A stretch of DNA of 56,334 nt from Tritrichomonas foetus (taxonomy: Eukaryota; Parabasalia; Tritrichomonadida; Tritrichomonadidae): assembly GCA_001839685.1 (NCBI GenBank), contig MLAK01000568.1:27649-83982 (forward strand), in the 5' to 3' direction. The position numbers and the translations under genes were made by a program. The notes beneath the pieces are model-generated. The model made no database searches. It was not told the DNA's origin and saw nothing but the letters and a program-made list of their open reading frames with translations. Positions 1-9,591 of the stretch are shown here, piece by piece; within the stretch, counting starts at the first letter, position 1; every line of letters starts with the position of its first letter.

Positions 1-544
1 TCTTTTTCTTTTATTCCTTTTTAATCTTTTTCTTTTCTTTCTTTTCATCTTTTTCTTTTATTCTTTTTTCGTCATTTTTTTTTATTCAATATCACGATCA
101 TGAAGTGAAAGAAAATTTTAACATGAAGTATCATAATAATAATTTTGGTACTCTGTGTTAATTCGTTTTTCACTGATGATAAGTATCAGCGGCGCTACTA
201 AGGCAAAAAAAGGATGAGCAATGACATAAATTTTGACTGAACAATTATGTTTTCAAAAATTTGAGAGATTGATGTATTGGGAGACCGTTTAATGATGCAA
301 ATTGAAACCTTTTGAATTAATAGCGGGAATCTCGAATAATAACGTAGATTATTAATGTTTTGCTCTATACATGCCAATAGACTTATTTCACTGATAAAAC
401 ATGAAATACAAGTTTTCCATATCATTCAAATTCGATTATATTGAATCTCTTATCTATTCAAAAAGTTCGCAAAAGTGACGTCGAATTGAATGATGTTTGA
501 ACGTTAATCCAGAAAAAAACGTTTTTCGTTAGAATCTTCATTAT
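1..544. other. Left-edge non-coding region with pyrimidine tract
   Basis: The first 80 bases are a CTTTT-rich pyrimidine tract. The rest is AT-rich. A 75-codon ATG-initiated frame lies on the minus strand at 198-425. It encodes a hydrophobic peptide I do not recognise, and I do not call it a gene. The last 10 bases carry the initiator-like motif of the next gene. Confidence 0.6.
538..544 (+). promoter_or_regulatory. Initiator-like motif of CFAP45
   Basis: TCATTAT sits directly in front of the ATG at 545. It fits the trichomonad initiator consensus TCA[C/T][A/T], in which the A is the transcription start. The consensus is established for Trichomonas vaginalis; its use here is inferred. It would give a 5' leader of about 5 bases, typical of these parasites, and supports the chosen start codon. 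Confidence 0.5.
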
Positions 545-1954
545 ATGAATACCAAAAGTGTTACTGCTTCTCACAATCCGAAATACAATACGCGCATCTC
601 GAGCGTCATTACAGACGCTGTTATTCTCCCCAAAGGCGACTTCAAAAGAGTCAAAAAGGAATCCGTCCATCTTACTGCAGCCCAGCAAATGACGCTTTCC
701 CAAGAGCTCGACTCGAAGCGTAGAGCTCAAATTCGCACGATTAAGGATAAACGGACTAGTCTGCTCGACGCCGAAAAGACTAAACAGCTTATGCTGAAGC
801 AGATGGAGACACAATCAGAGATGGAAGAGAGAGACCTCGCGCTTAAAGTTGCCGAAGCGAAAGGCAATGAAGAACTTGATGAAGTCAAAGCAATGAACGC
901 CGAAATGATGGCCGCTCGAGTTCGAACATTACGAGATCACCAGCTTATGTACAACAAACAGAAGAAGCTTCGCGAGAAAGAAGAGGAAGCAGCAATGGCA
1001 CGGATGCTTGAAGAAGGCCGCCAGAGGGCTATCGCCATATATGCGGAAAGGGAAAGAATGCTTCTCGAGCAGAGGAAGAAAGGAGGAGCCGTTTTGATTG
1101 CCCAAATCGAAGAAAAGAAGGCCAACCAAAAACTCGAACAACAGCGCCGAGAAAGAGAAAAGGAAGAAATGCTGAAAGCAAACGCGCTCGCCCGCGAAGA
1201 AGACCTGCGCTTGCTCGAAGAAAAGAAAAGGAGGTCATCGGCATTCTTGAACGAATGCATGGCTGCCAACAGAATTGCTCTCCGCCGCAAGCAGCAGGAA
1301 AAAGAAAGGGAAATTGAAGAGTCAGCTGCAATTCTTGAATACCAACGCGAAAAGGCGGCTCGCGAAGATGCCTACGAAGAACAAGTCCGCCAGGCGAAAG
1401 CACAGAAAGAATTCGAAATTGCAGAAATCAGAAAGAAGCAGCAAAGAATGATCGACACTCAAGCGCAAGAAGATGAATTGCGCGCACGAAGAGTAATGGA
1501 AGAGAAGGAAAGACAAGCTCGTGAAAAGGAATTGGCTGAGGCTAGAAAAATCATCGAGGAAAGAGAAATGATGAGACAAGATCGTGAGCAAGCCATGATC
1601 TTGAAACAAAAGAGGCTCATCGAATTAGCTAAAATCGAAAAGGCTGAATTCGAAAGAATCATGGCTGCACAAAAAGAAGCTCGTGAAAAAGACAGAATCG
1701 CGGCTGAAAAGAAAAGGAGAAATATGGAAGACTACAGAGAGTCTCTCAAAAGAGACATGGAAGCCAAACGCGAAGAAAAGCGAATGTTGCCAATTGTAAA
1801 CTTGGACGAACAAAAGCACCTCCAAGAACAGCAACAAGACTATCTAGACAGGTTGGAAAGAATCAGGCAGATGAAACTCGATCAACTCAGATCAGAAGGA
1901 GTGCCTGAGAAATATCTCGCTGACCTCCAAAATATGAAGCTTATCGTGAAATAA
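545..1954 (+). CDS. CFAP45: Cilia- and flagella-associated protein 45 (CFAP45)
   Basis: A 469-residue, almost wholly alpha-helical, Lys/Glu/Arg-rich coiled coil of the trichohyalin-plectin-homology type. Family-specific stretches are visible: EDELRARR (residues ~310-317), FERIMAAQKEAR (~370-381), and a C-terminal LRSEGVPEKYLADL that parallels the LRATGLPEKY ending of animal CFAP45. The family is a microtubule inner protein bound inside the doublets of motile axonemes. The length is somewhat below the ~550 residues of the human protein, the difference lying mainly at the N-terminus. Codon use is GC-richer than in most neighbours, which suggests strong expression (inference). The start is the first ATG, immediately after an initiator-like TCATTAT. 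A generic TPH-domain coiled coil is the main alternative, but the conserved C-terminus argues for CFAP45. Confidence 0.85.
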   Translation: MNTKSVTASHNPKYNTRISSVITDAVILPKGDFKRVKKESVHLTAAQQMTLSQELDSKRRAQIRTIKDKRTSLLDAEKTKQLMLKQMETQSEMEERDLALKVAEAKGNEELDEVKAMNAEMMAARVRTLRDHQLMYNKQKKLREKEEEAAMARMLEEGRQRAIAIYAERERMLLEQRKKGGAVLIAQIEEKKANQKLEQQRREREKEEMLKANALAREEDLRLLEEKKRRSSAFLNECMAANRIALRRKQQEKEREIEESAAILEYQREKAAREDAYEEQVRQAKAQKEFEIAEIRKKQQRMIDTQAQEDELRARRVMEEKERQAREKELAEARKIIEEREMMRQDREQAMILKQKRLIELAKIEKAEFERIMAAQKEAREKDRIAAEKKRRNMEDYRESLKRDMEAKREEKRMLPIVNLDEQKHLQEQQQDYLDRLERIRQMKLDQLRSEGVPEKYLADLQNMKLIVK

Positions 1955-2403
1955 GGATAGATAGAGTTTTTTGCGTCAATTGAATGGAAAAAGTTATTAA
2001 TAATAGTTTTATTGATTTAAATAAAAAAGTTCTGCATGATTTTTTCCCAACACTCTTTTCATATGTTTGCTAGCTAGAAGGATGTTTATAGGTGTTGAAT
2101 AGATTTAAATTTTCATCAATTAAGAAATGTTTTTCATGAAATATCAAGTGATAAACACTTTTGATACAAGTGAATCATTGATTTTGTGAATAGGAAAGAA
2201 AACAGTTATCTTTTTTGTGATTTGACAATAAACAATCAATAACCATTAATAATAAACAATTCCTTAATAGTTAATTATTTTTTTAAGAAAAATGATGAGA
2301 TTTATAATGATCATAATAAATAAGGCTATGTTCCCTTATAGAAGGAAAAAAATACTTACATGAAATATTTAAATGAAATGTTCTAGTATATACAACATTT
2401 ATT
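1955..2403. other. Convergent intergenic region, nothing recognised
   Basis: AT-rich spacer between two convergent genes (CFAP45 on plus, the unknown gene on minus). No open frame, repeat or strong hairpin was noticed. Confidence 0.6.
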
Positions 2404-3702
2404 CTATATATGTGTGATCATATCTAAAATCTGAGAAGATTGAACATATGTCTCGAATTGTGTCCGTGTGACGTGAATTTGCTCTTTCAGAATTGTCAAA
2501 ATTCCAGGATCCGAGCAATTAATAGAAAACTTAAGATTCCGAATCATCAAATTAATTATTTCCTGGGTTGCAATTCCCAGCTTTATTCCAGTAACAAGTG
2601 CTCTTTCACTTAGTGCAATTACTCCTGATGCTTTATTCAAGTCCTTTGTATCAAGCGACTCGCATAACTTTTTCACAGCATTGATTGATTTTGCTAGGTC
2701 GAATAATGAAGCGTTTTCTGGAATATCGTCAAGTCCAAGAAGGAATAAAGCAAATTTAATTGTGACATGATGGATAATTTTTATTCCTATTCCTTCAAGT
2801 GGAAACATAGAAACAAACAAGGATATATTTTCTGTTGGAACATCAAAAATTAAGTCGTAACAAGTTTCAACATAATTTTGAATCTGATTCTCAGAATATT
2901 CATATTTTGTCATTATTTCTCTAAAATTGATAACTACAGGACCATACATAGGATTTTCTGAGATTGCTGGGCAAATCATTCCCGATATATTCAAAAGGAC
3001 AATTTTATCTAAAATGTCATTCAATTCAGAATTTGTTTCATAAGAGAACATTTCGGGGTCGCCTAATGAAAGCAAACACACTACACTCTGAATTGAAGAA
3101 TGCATTGCTTCTCTCACGAAATCAAACCAAATTTCAAAATTTAATGATTTCTTTGGAAATTTTTGAATATATTTCAATAAAACTTGGCCAATTTCGTCTG
3201 ACTTTTTAAGTATCATTTCCTGAACCAAGGAAAAGAAAACCGTCAACGATGGATAAAAATTGTCCGAATTATATTTCAATGAGAGCCACTGCCATTGTTT
3301 TAACCGTGGAACGCAGTGACTTGGAGCGATTTGGGGGCAGCCGAGAATATCGAAAATGCGAAAAGGGAAGTTCCCTTGAGAAAAATCGAAGGTACTGCCG
3401 TCGCGGGGAACATACGAAGTAATGCTGATGGGTGGAACAAATTCTGGATCTTCTGTCGATGAATCTGAAACGTCGGTTTTGGTTGGCGATTGAATTATAA
3501 TATTTGATAAATCTTTTTTTCGAGTCTGAAGGAGGCTATCGATTGAAAATTCGGCTGGTACTTCGATTTGTTGACTTAAATTCAATTCACTTAATCCATC
3601 TTCTTCCTCTTCTTCTTCTTCTTCAATTTTCTCTTTCTTTTCTACTTTCTTTCTTCCTCCTTTTCTTCTAGATTTCATGTAAATGTGAAAATAATTCACC
3701 AT
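2404..3702 (-). CDS. Hypothetical helical protein with acidic N-terminal tract
   Basis: 432 residues that I do not recognise. The N-terminus is highly charged: a Lys/Arg-rich patch (residues ~10-25) followed by a run of glutamates (~27-36). A disordered Ser/Thr-rich stretch follows to about residue 110. The rest is predominantly hydrophobic and helical without transmembrane character, as in alpha-solenoid scaffolds. The basic-then-acidic head could act as a nuclear localisation signal, but that is inference only. A second in-frame ATG nine codons in (A at 3678) is an equally possible start. It runs convergently towards CFAP45 and ends about 250 bases downstream of IFT172. Confidence 0.7.
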   Translation of the reverse strand: MVNYFHIYMKSRRKGGRKKVEKKEKIEEEEEEEEDGLSELNLSQQIEVPAEFSIDSLLQTRKKDLSNIIIQSPTKTDVSDSSTEDPEFVPPISITSYVPRDGSTFDFSQGNFPFRIFDILGCPQIAPSHCVPRLKQWQWLSLKYNSDNFYPSLTVFFSLVQEMILKKSDEIGQVLLKYIQKFPKKSLNFEIWFDFVREAMHSSIQSVVCLLSLGDPEMFSYETNSELNDILDKIVLLNISGMICPAISENPMYGPVVINFREIMTKYEYSENQIQNYVETCYDLIFDVPTENISLFVSMFPLEGIGIKIIHHVTIKFALFLLGLDDIPENASLFDLAKSINAVKKLCESLDTKDLNKASGVIALSERALVTGIKLGIATQEIINLMIRNLKFSINCSDPGILTILKEQIHVTRTQFETYVQSSQILDMITHI

Positions 3703-3956
3703 TAACCGGATGATATGGTCAAATATACTTTGAAATTCTTGACATTTTGTAAGGTCTTTTCCGATTCATTCAGAAGTATTTATGGGGATATTAAGGATTT
3801 GAGAGATTGATATTGATAAACAGATTAAAAATGAGAATGAAAAATTAACAAAAATTAAAAACGTTTATAAAATTTAGAGTCTTTTTTCATCTTTTTCTTT
3901 CTTTCAAAAATTTGTTTGATGATTTGGTAAAAAGTTCCTTTGTAATAAAAAATTGC

Positions 3957-6900
3957 TTAGGCGCCTGCGGTTTGTGGTGCATCACAGCATGGGCATCTTC
4001 CTGCCTTCGAGATGTACATTCCCCATTCTGCTCTATTTGCCATACATCCACAAGCTGTACATTGTGTTGGATTAATCACTGGAAATCCAGTAATGTGGCA
4101 AAATTCATATAAAACTGAACAGAATGGACAACGAAGTGTTCCTTCAAATATTTGTCTGCCACATTTTGTGCAAGGAACCATAGGAAGTGCAGCTTCTTCT
4201 GAGCCCATAGTCTTTTCAAGTACCCAATCCTTTACTTGTTCGGAAATATCATCAGAAATTGCAGAAAATTGCCTCAAGCACATTTCACGTGGAATATCTG
4301 TTTGATCAAGCATATTATGATCAATTCCACCGCTTTGTGAAATATCACCTGAATCAATAACATCTTTAATATCCACAAAGGTGTTATAAAAGACAATGGC
4401 TGCAGGATCATTTCGTACTTGTTGAAGCATTTGACCAGCTTTAAAGAATAAGAAATCAGCTGGAATTACATCACAGTAACGAACAGCAGCAACAGCAGCT
4501 TTTGCAGATTGTTCAATTAATCCATATTGTGCGCAAGTTGCTTGTTGACAAATTAAGTGAACTGCACGTGTGAAGTTTTGGAGCTTCTGGAAACCTGGTG
4601 CATTTGGTTGTGAGTTGCGCAATACTTTGAATAACATTTGCCTTAATGAATAAAATGATGGTTTTAGTACATCAAATGAAGGAACTGCATAAACAGTTGA
4701 TTGGCAAAGAGCTATATAACCTGGAATATTTGCTGATGAAGCAGATGGTTGATATTTAGCAAGGATTGAAACAGCTTCATCATAATTTTGTTGATTAACA
4801 AGTTCTTGTGCATACATCATAGTATACTTTTCAAGGTATTGCTCACCTTCTTTTTGTGCCTGCCTGAGGCATGTATCCCAGTCACCATTCTTGGCATAGA
4901 CTGAAAGTGCTGCATCAACCTGACCAATGTCCATTAAGTTTCCAGTCATGTTATTTGATGCAAGGTATTGTTGATATTCAACTTGGAATTGTTGTTGTTC
5001 TTCTGGCTCCAAGTAGCCAGATAATCTAGCTGCATCTTCCCACATTCCACCAGCTTTGTAGATTTCAAAGGCATCTGGATAAGCCTCGATGTTTTCGAGA
5101 ATCTTTCCAAGTGATGCATGGCGTTTCGCTTCAAGAAGAATTTGTGCTACAGTGTTAACAACATCTTGAAGACGTCCTTGTCTATAAGTAAGTGTAAGTC
5201 TAACCGCACGATCAAGGACTTGATCAAATTGATCTTCACCTCCACAATCATCTGGTGAAAGCCCCAAATAAGCATCAATTGCATCATCATATTGTGCAGA
5301 TGTTTCAAGTTGAAGTGCACGTTGTAAGCCATTGGAATTATCGGATATTGATGGATGTGATGGCTTCGATGCTTTCTTAAGATTAACATCTGGAATTGAA
5401 TACATTTGTGCAATTCTGTTTGCTTCATCCATCATTCCATTTTGTGCATACATGATTACTGCATCACGTGGTTGTTCTGCAGCAATGTAGTGTTTCTCAG
5501 CTTCTTGGAATCTTCCAGCACTGTTTAGTGCAATTGCAAGTTTCTCATGTGCTTTCTTTAATGTACTCTTATTTAATGTCTTACAGTGCTCCATGATGAG
5601 CATTGCAAGATCATTAAGTTTGTTTTCACAAGCATATAAAAGTGCTGGTTCGATAAGTTTCAAGCGTTGTAACTGTTGAACACCTGCAACTCCACCAATA
5701 TCTGTAGCCCATTGAATTGCAACAGAAAGCTCAGTTTGTGGTGATCCGTTTGTTTTGGCAACTCTCATTGCATCATCCCATTTCTTCTCTTGTTGATACA
5801 TGAAAAGAGCCTTTTGCCATTGTCCTGCACGAACGTAACAATCTTCAGCAGTTTGAAGATCACCTTCACGTTCAGCTTTAGCAGCAATAACGCCAAGCTG
5901 TGTCTTATCACCACCATATTTCTTACTGAGTCTCATTACGCTTGAATTATCTTTAACCGCGGTATACATTTCAATTGCCAATTCTGGTTGATTGATTGCA
6001 ATATAGATTTTTTCTGCAATTGAATAAGCTTTCTTATCATTTTGCCCTTTCTTCTCCATAATTCTTGCATTTTCAATGAAAAGTTGTTCGAGTTCAGTTT
6101 GTTTCAATTGTCTCTTTGCTCTTCTCATTGCATCATCAACACGTCCTAATTGAAGGTACATTTCAATTAATTCTTTATTTGCATCAACGGTAAGGAACAA
6201 ATCTTCAGCTGTTGCTGTATCATTAACTGAAGCAAAGTGTCTTCCAACTTCCAAATATTTGGGACGAAGTTCATCTCTCAAGTTTGGTGTTGATGCTGCA
6301 CTCTTAAGGATATCTGCAGCTTGGTTCCATTGCTGTGCAATTAAGCTACAACGTAAAGCGAGTGCATAATCACCACTTTCAACATAATGGCTTGTAGCAG
6401 CATCATTTTGACCTTGAGAAACTAAATAGTCGGCCCATTCACGTTCAATTGTAACAACCATTTCAGGATTAGCTGCTTTAGCGAGTTCTCTTGCACGATA
6501 GAAAGAGTGACCCTTTCTATAAGCTTCGAGTGCATCATTTGTGCGTCCAAGCCTTTCGAAAACTTGACCAGCAACATCAAATCGATTATTCTTGGTGAGT
6601 GCTTCAGCAACATGTGTCAATAATTGTGGATTAACAGTATCGCCACCATTCAAAAGAAGATCAGCAGCAAGTTGTGGTTTTTCACCTTGTAAACAAAGGT
6701 CAATTGCTTCAGAAAGTTCTCCTTTTCTTGCTTTGAGACGTGCTGCGACTTGATATTGTCCAGTTTCGATTAAATGTTGGAAATATTCATCACGAAGAGC
6801 TGGAGCCTTTGTTGGACAGCGAAGTTCGGCCAAATCAAGAAGTTCATTCCACATATGCATTGATTTATACATTTCTATTGCTGCATCAAGTTGATCATGT

Positions 6901-8984
6901 TCTATTAAGCAATATTCTGCTTGTTTGAAGTTACTTGAAAGCATTGCAATTTGAGCCTGTACTTGACAATCAGTTTGTCCATTTTTAGCAATAAGTTTAT
7001 TCAATTTATGAAGGAATCTTGCGCGAGATAAATCGCCTAAATTCGAATAAGAAACTTCGGCAATTGTATAATCATGATTCATCATTGCAATATCTGCAAG
7101 TTCACCCCACAATGATTTGAAATCATCTTTATTTTCTAATTCCAATAAAATTTTGGCGGCTTCATTCAATTTATTACCTTCCATTGCTGCTGAAAATGCA
7201 ATAAAGGCACCATCAAGTGGGAAATGGCTATTTTTGCCATTTGATGAAATAGTCACAGATGTTTTTGTGCCTTTTCTTTGAATATCAATCACATCTCCTT
7301 CAATATCAAATGTTCGAACTTCATCAGGTGATGTTGGTGAATACCAAACATACAGTTGTTTCTTACTTTGTGCAACAACAACATTGGCTTCTGGTACCCA
7401 TTGTGCATAACTGCAACAATTTAGGAGACCATTTAATGACATAGTTGAAAGATTGAAGACGTAAAGGGAACGTTTTGCATCTCTTAATAAAAGCATAGTG
7501 CCAGATACATTTAATTCGATCCAATCAATTTTCGTCGCGATTTGGACTGATCCAATAGTCATTAAAGTTTCGAGATTGACAATTCTTACAGTTTTTGAAT
7601 CAACTAAATACGCTAGTATTTTTGCATTTCCGTTTCCTATTTTTGCATTAAAACGTAAAGAAAGCAAATAAGGACTTGCATATTGTGTTGGAATGGCTGC
7701 AAGTGGTTGTGGCTTTCCCATTTCAACAACAGTCAGCTCGCCTGTATTCCAGACAAGAACTGCAAGATCATCGATGAAAATGAACTTCTCGGTGATTTTT
7801 GGTTCACCATCAGTATAAGAAGCAGGTAACTCTGATGTTTTACCGCTGACTGTATCACCGACGACAAATGATTGAGTAGTTCGAACAATAACATAACGGT
7901 CATGTTGGAAATTAGTATTAAGGACGCGATAGTCGCTTTTCATTGATAATTCACCTTTATCTTTTAATGAAACAACACGAATTTGGGAACCAGTCACATG
8001 AACCACTTCAAACAGGTTCTTATAACGGAAAGAACCAATTGAAGCAGTAATGATATATAAACCGCCAGTAACTGACGAAACCGCAATTTTCGATCCATCT
8101 GGCGACCAGGCAACATCTGAAATTGAGTAAAGACCATCGAATTCAAGCATTGCTTGCTGCTGCCAAGTTTGAATCCTTGCTGAGTAGTTAAATGTAAGCA
8201 ATGTATTTTTGGCGGCAAGGATTGCAGTCGAACCGGACGGATCGAAAGAAGCTGCAGTAAAAGCACGAAGTGTAGGCTGGTTTGAAAAGTCGACATGTGA
8301 AGTGCTGCTTCCATTTTGGTCAGAAAAATTAATTTGGAGATCTGCTCCAGCGGCGACGATTTGAGAGCCCCAGGAAAGCGCAATAGGTGGGACTGCTGTT
8401 TGCATAGCAATAATTCTGTTTCTTGTTTCGAGATTGACGACAAAAACAGATCCATCTAAATGGCCGATGGCGCAGCCATTCATTCTGGGGGCGGAAGTGA
8501 TGCTTACTGGCGCGCATCCATGTCTGTATAATTCCTCACTCTTTTTAAGCTTTGTCAAACCACACATAACTTGGCCATCGCCCATTCCATATACAAAATC
8601 GGTGCTACTGGTGACCGGCCAACTTACGCATAAAACTGGTGATTTGTGTGAAAAACGAAGAGTGATCTTTTTCCTAGAATCTGGTGAATTGGATGGTCCG
8701 ACATCATAAACGGCGACTGCGCAATCTGACTGTGCGACAGCAAATCTGCAGCTATCAGGTGCCCAAGCAAGTCCTGTAATTGTAAACATTCGCTGAGCAT
8801 TTTCATCGCGCGCTTTAATCGGCAATCTCGATGTTTCATTCGTGGCGGGTTTCACAAGAGTGACGAATCGGTCTGCTGTTGCAACAGCTAAACGCTCACC
8901 ATCAGGCGACCATACGGCCCGAACAATGCGTTTCTCAGGTGATCCTGTTGCAGAAATAACGGGAGGAAGAACATCAAATTTCAT
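3957..8984 (-). CDS. IFT172: Intraflagellar transport protein IFT172
   Basis: 1675 residues, close to the ~1750 of animal IFT172. It is the large IFT-B peripheral subunit that carries cargo along the axoneme and helps anterograde trains turn around at the tip. Two WD40 beta-propellers fill residues 1 to about 600; the stretch NTGELTVVEMG and the core CSYAQWVPEANVVVAQ match family-specific positions of the second propeller. A TPR-like alpha-solenoid follows to about 1570, with the family motif TDIPREMCL near its end. The last ~70 residues hold paired cysteines (CTKC, CPFC, CTAC, CPCC) around CHITGFPV, a zinc-ribbon/RING-like tail that the human protein has largely lost. The first ATG is used. 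A perfect 7-base inverted repeat lies 17-39 bases upstream. Confidence 0.93.
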   Translation of the reverse strand: MKFDVLPPVISATGSPEKRIVRAVWSPDGERLAVATADRFVTLVKPATNETSRLPIKARDENAQRMFTITGLAWAPDSCRFAVAQSDCAVAVYDVGPSNSPDSRKKITLRFSHKSPVLCVSWPVTSSTDFVYGMGDGQVMCGLTKLKKSEELYRHGCAPVSITSAPRMNGCAIGHLDGSVFVVNLETRNRIIAMQTAVPPIALSWGSQIVAAGADLQINFSDQNGSSTSHVDFSNQPTLRAFTAASFDPSGSTAILAAKNTLLTFNYSARIQTWQQQAMLEFDGLYSISDVAWSPDGSKIAVSSVTGGLYIITASIGSFRYKNLFEVVHVTGSQIRVVSLKDKGELSMKSDYRVLNTNFQHDRYVIVRTTQSFVVGDTVSGKTSELPASYTDGEPKITEKFIFIDDLAVLVWNTGELTVVEMGKPQPLAAIPTQYASPYLLSLRFNAKIGNGNAKILAYLVDSKTVRIVNLETLMTIGSVQIATKIDWIELNVSGTMLLLRDAKRSLYVFNLSTMSLNGLLNCCSYAQWVPEANVVVAQSKKQLYVWYSPTSPDEVRTFDIEGDVIDIQRKGTKTSVTISSNGKNSHFPLDGAFIAFSAAMEGNKLNEAAKILLELENKDDFKSLWGELADIAMMNHDYTIAEVSYSNLGDLSRARFLHKLNKLIAKNGQTDCQVQAQIAMLSSNFKQAEYCLIEHDQLDAAIEMYKSMHMWNELLDLAELRCPTKAPALRDEYFQHLIETGQYQVAARLKARKGELSEAIDLCLQGEKPQLAADLLLNGGDTVNPQLLTHVAEALTKNNRFDVAGQVFERLGRTNDALEAYRKGHSFYRARELAKAANPEMVVTIEREWADYLVSQGQNDAATSHYVESGDYALALRCSLIAQQWNQAADILKSAASTPNLRDELRPKYLEVGRHFASVNDTATAEDLFLTVDANKELIEMYLQLGRVDDAMRRAKRQLKQTELEQLFIENARIMEKKGQNDKKAYSIAEKIYIAINQPELAIEMYTAVKDNSSVMRLSKKYGGDKTQLGVIAAKAEREGDLQTAEDCYVRAGQWQKALFMYQQEKKWDDAMRVAKTNGSPQTELSVAIQWATDIGGVAGVQQLQRLKLIEPALLYACENKLNDLAMLIMEHCKTLNKSTLKKAHEKLAIALNSAGRFQEAEKHYIAAEQPRDAVIMYAQNGMMDEANRIAQMYSIPDVNLKKASKPSHPSISDNSNGLQRALQLETSAQYDDAIDAYLGLSPDDCGGEDQFDQVLDRAVRLTLTYRQGRLQDVVNTVAQILLEAKRHASLGKILENIEAYPDAFEIYKAGGMWEDAARLSGYLEPEEQQQFQVEYQQYLASNNMTGNLMDIGQVDAALSVYAKNGDWDTCLRQAQKEGEQYLEKYTMMYAQELVNQQNYDEAVSILAKYQPSASSANIPGYIALCQSTVYAVPSFDVLKPSFYSLRQMLFKVLRNSQPNAPGFQKLQNFTRAVHLICQQATCAQYGLIEQSAKAAVAAVRYCDVIPADFLFFKAGQMLQQVRNDPAAIVFYNTFVDIKDVIDSGDISQSGGIDHNMLDQTDIPREMCLRQFSAISDDISEQVKDWVLEKTMGSEEAALPMVPCTKCGRQIFEGTLRCPFCSVLYEFCHITGFPVINPTQCTACGCMANRAEWGMYISKAGRCPCCDAPQTAGA

Positions 8985-9000
8985 TTGTTAAATTTACGTC

Positions 9001-9023
9001 AACGAGATTTAAACGGTCTCGTT
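9001..9023 (-). promoter_or_regulatory. Promoter inverted repeat of IFT172
   Basis: AACGAGA (9001-9007) and TCTCGTT (9017-9023) form a perfect 7-base inverted repeat with a 9-base spacer. The spacer contains AAACGG, whose complement CCGTTT recurs upstream of two other genes in the window. It lies 17-39 bases before the IFT172 ATG. The AACG and CCGTT cores resemble Myb-type recognition sites (inference). Confidence 0.35.
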
Positions 9024-9338
9024 ATGAGGAAAAATTATACTTGTATCAATGAGAGCATGAATATTTTTAGATTTTCCTTCATCAACTAATTCTTCAGATG
9101 TTAAATTTCATTTAAATAGATTTTTCATCTTAGATGTTTAGTTTCGAAAATAAATATCGAAAATATTCCTTTCGAATGATATTTGAATAGCTGGAAATTC
9201 CAGTCTAGAATAGAAATTTTACGACTTTGTTTATACAGCTATTCATTTTCGAAGAGATAAAATTTACAAAGATATAAAAGCAAGACTTTTTTTTCTAATT
9301 ACTTTTTGGCCATGAGAGATGCTTTTAGACACAAAAAT

Positions 9339-9436
9339 GGTAAATATGATGAGACTTTTCGGGTCCCTTCGACTCATTCAGCCATTGGAGGAGCCGTGAA
9401 AACTTCGAAGTGACCCAAGCTCACATCATATTTACC
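9339..9436 (+). ncRNA. Candidate structured small RNA, possibly SRP-like
   Basis: A GC-richer island in AT-rich spacer that folds into nested stems. GGTAAATATGATG (9339-9351) pairs perfectly with CATCATATTTACC (9424-9436). GGGTC (9361-9365) pairs with GACCC (9412-9416), CTTCGA (9367-9372) with TCGAAG (9405-9410), and TTCA (9377-9380) with TGAA (9397-9400). The tip is CC-ATTGGA-GG. Six T residues follow at 9444-9449, as for a Pol III terminator. The apical segment GGAGCCGTGAAAACTTC resembles GGAGCAGGTCAAAACTCC of helix 8 in signal recognition particle RNA. No Alu domain or helix 6 is evident, so the identity is weak. The minus strand folds equally well and also has a T5 run. Confidence 0.45.
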
Positions 9437-9591
9437 CATGATATTTTTTCCACTTTTGACCTTTATTTGGCCTTCGCCCCTCATTATCGGAAATCAAACA
9501 TCAGCTGAAAAAAAATAGAAGACAAAAAAATAGCAGAAAAGAAAGATACATTTATTACATTCACTTCCTTCAAAGAATTCTTACATTATTT

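Larger units (their letters stand above)
8985..9591. other. Intergenic region with IFT172 promoter and RNA candidate
   Basis: The left part is the IFT172 promoter, with the inverted repeat AACGAGA/TCTCGTT (9001-9007 and 9017-9023) and the motif ACCGTTTA on the minus strand. The right part holds the nested hairpin listed at 9339-9436. The remainder is plain AT-rich sequence with no open frame. Confidence 0.6.

Noticed and set aside
198..425. 75-codon ATG frame on the minus strand
   Set aside because: Hydrophobic, no recognisable domain and no initiator motif; not enough to call a gene.
9366..9410. tRNA-like T-loop suggested by TTCGAC and TTCGAA
   Set aside because: No acceptor, D or anticodon arms fit; the bases are better explained as two sides of one stem.
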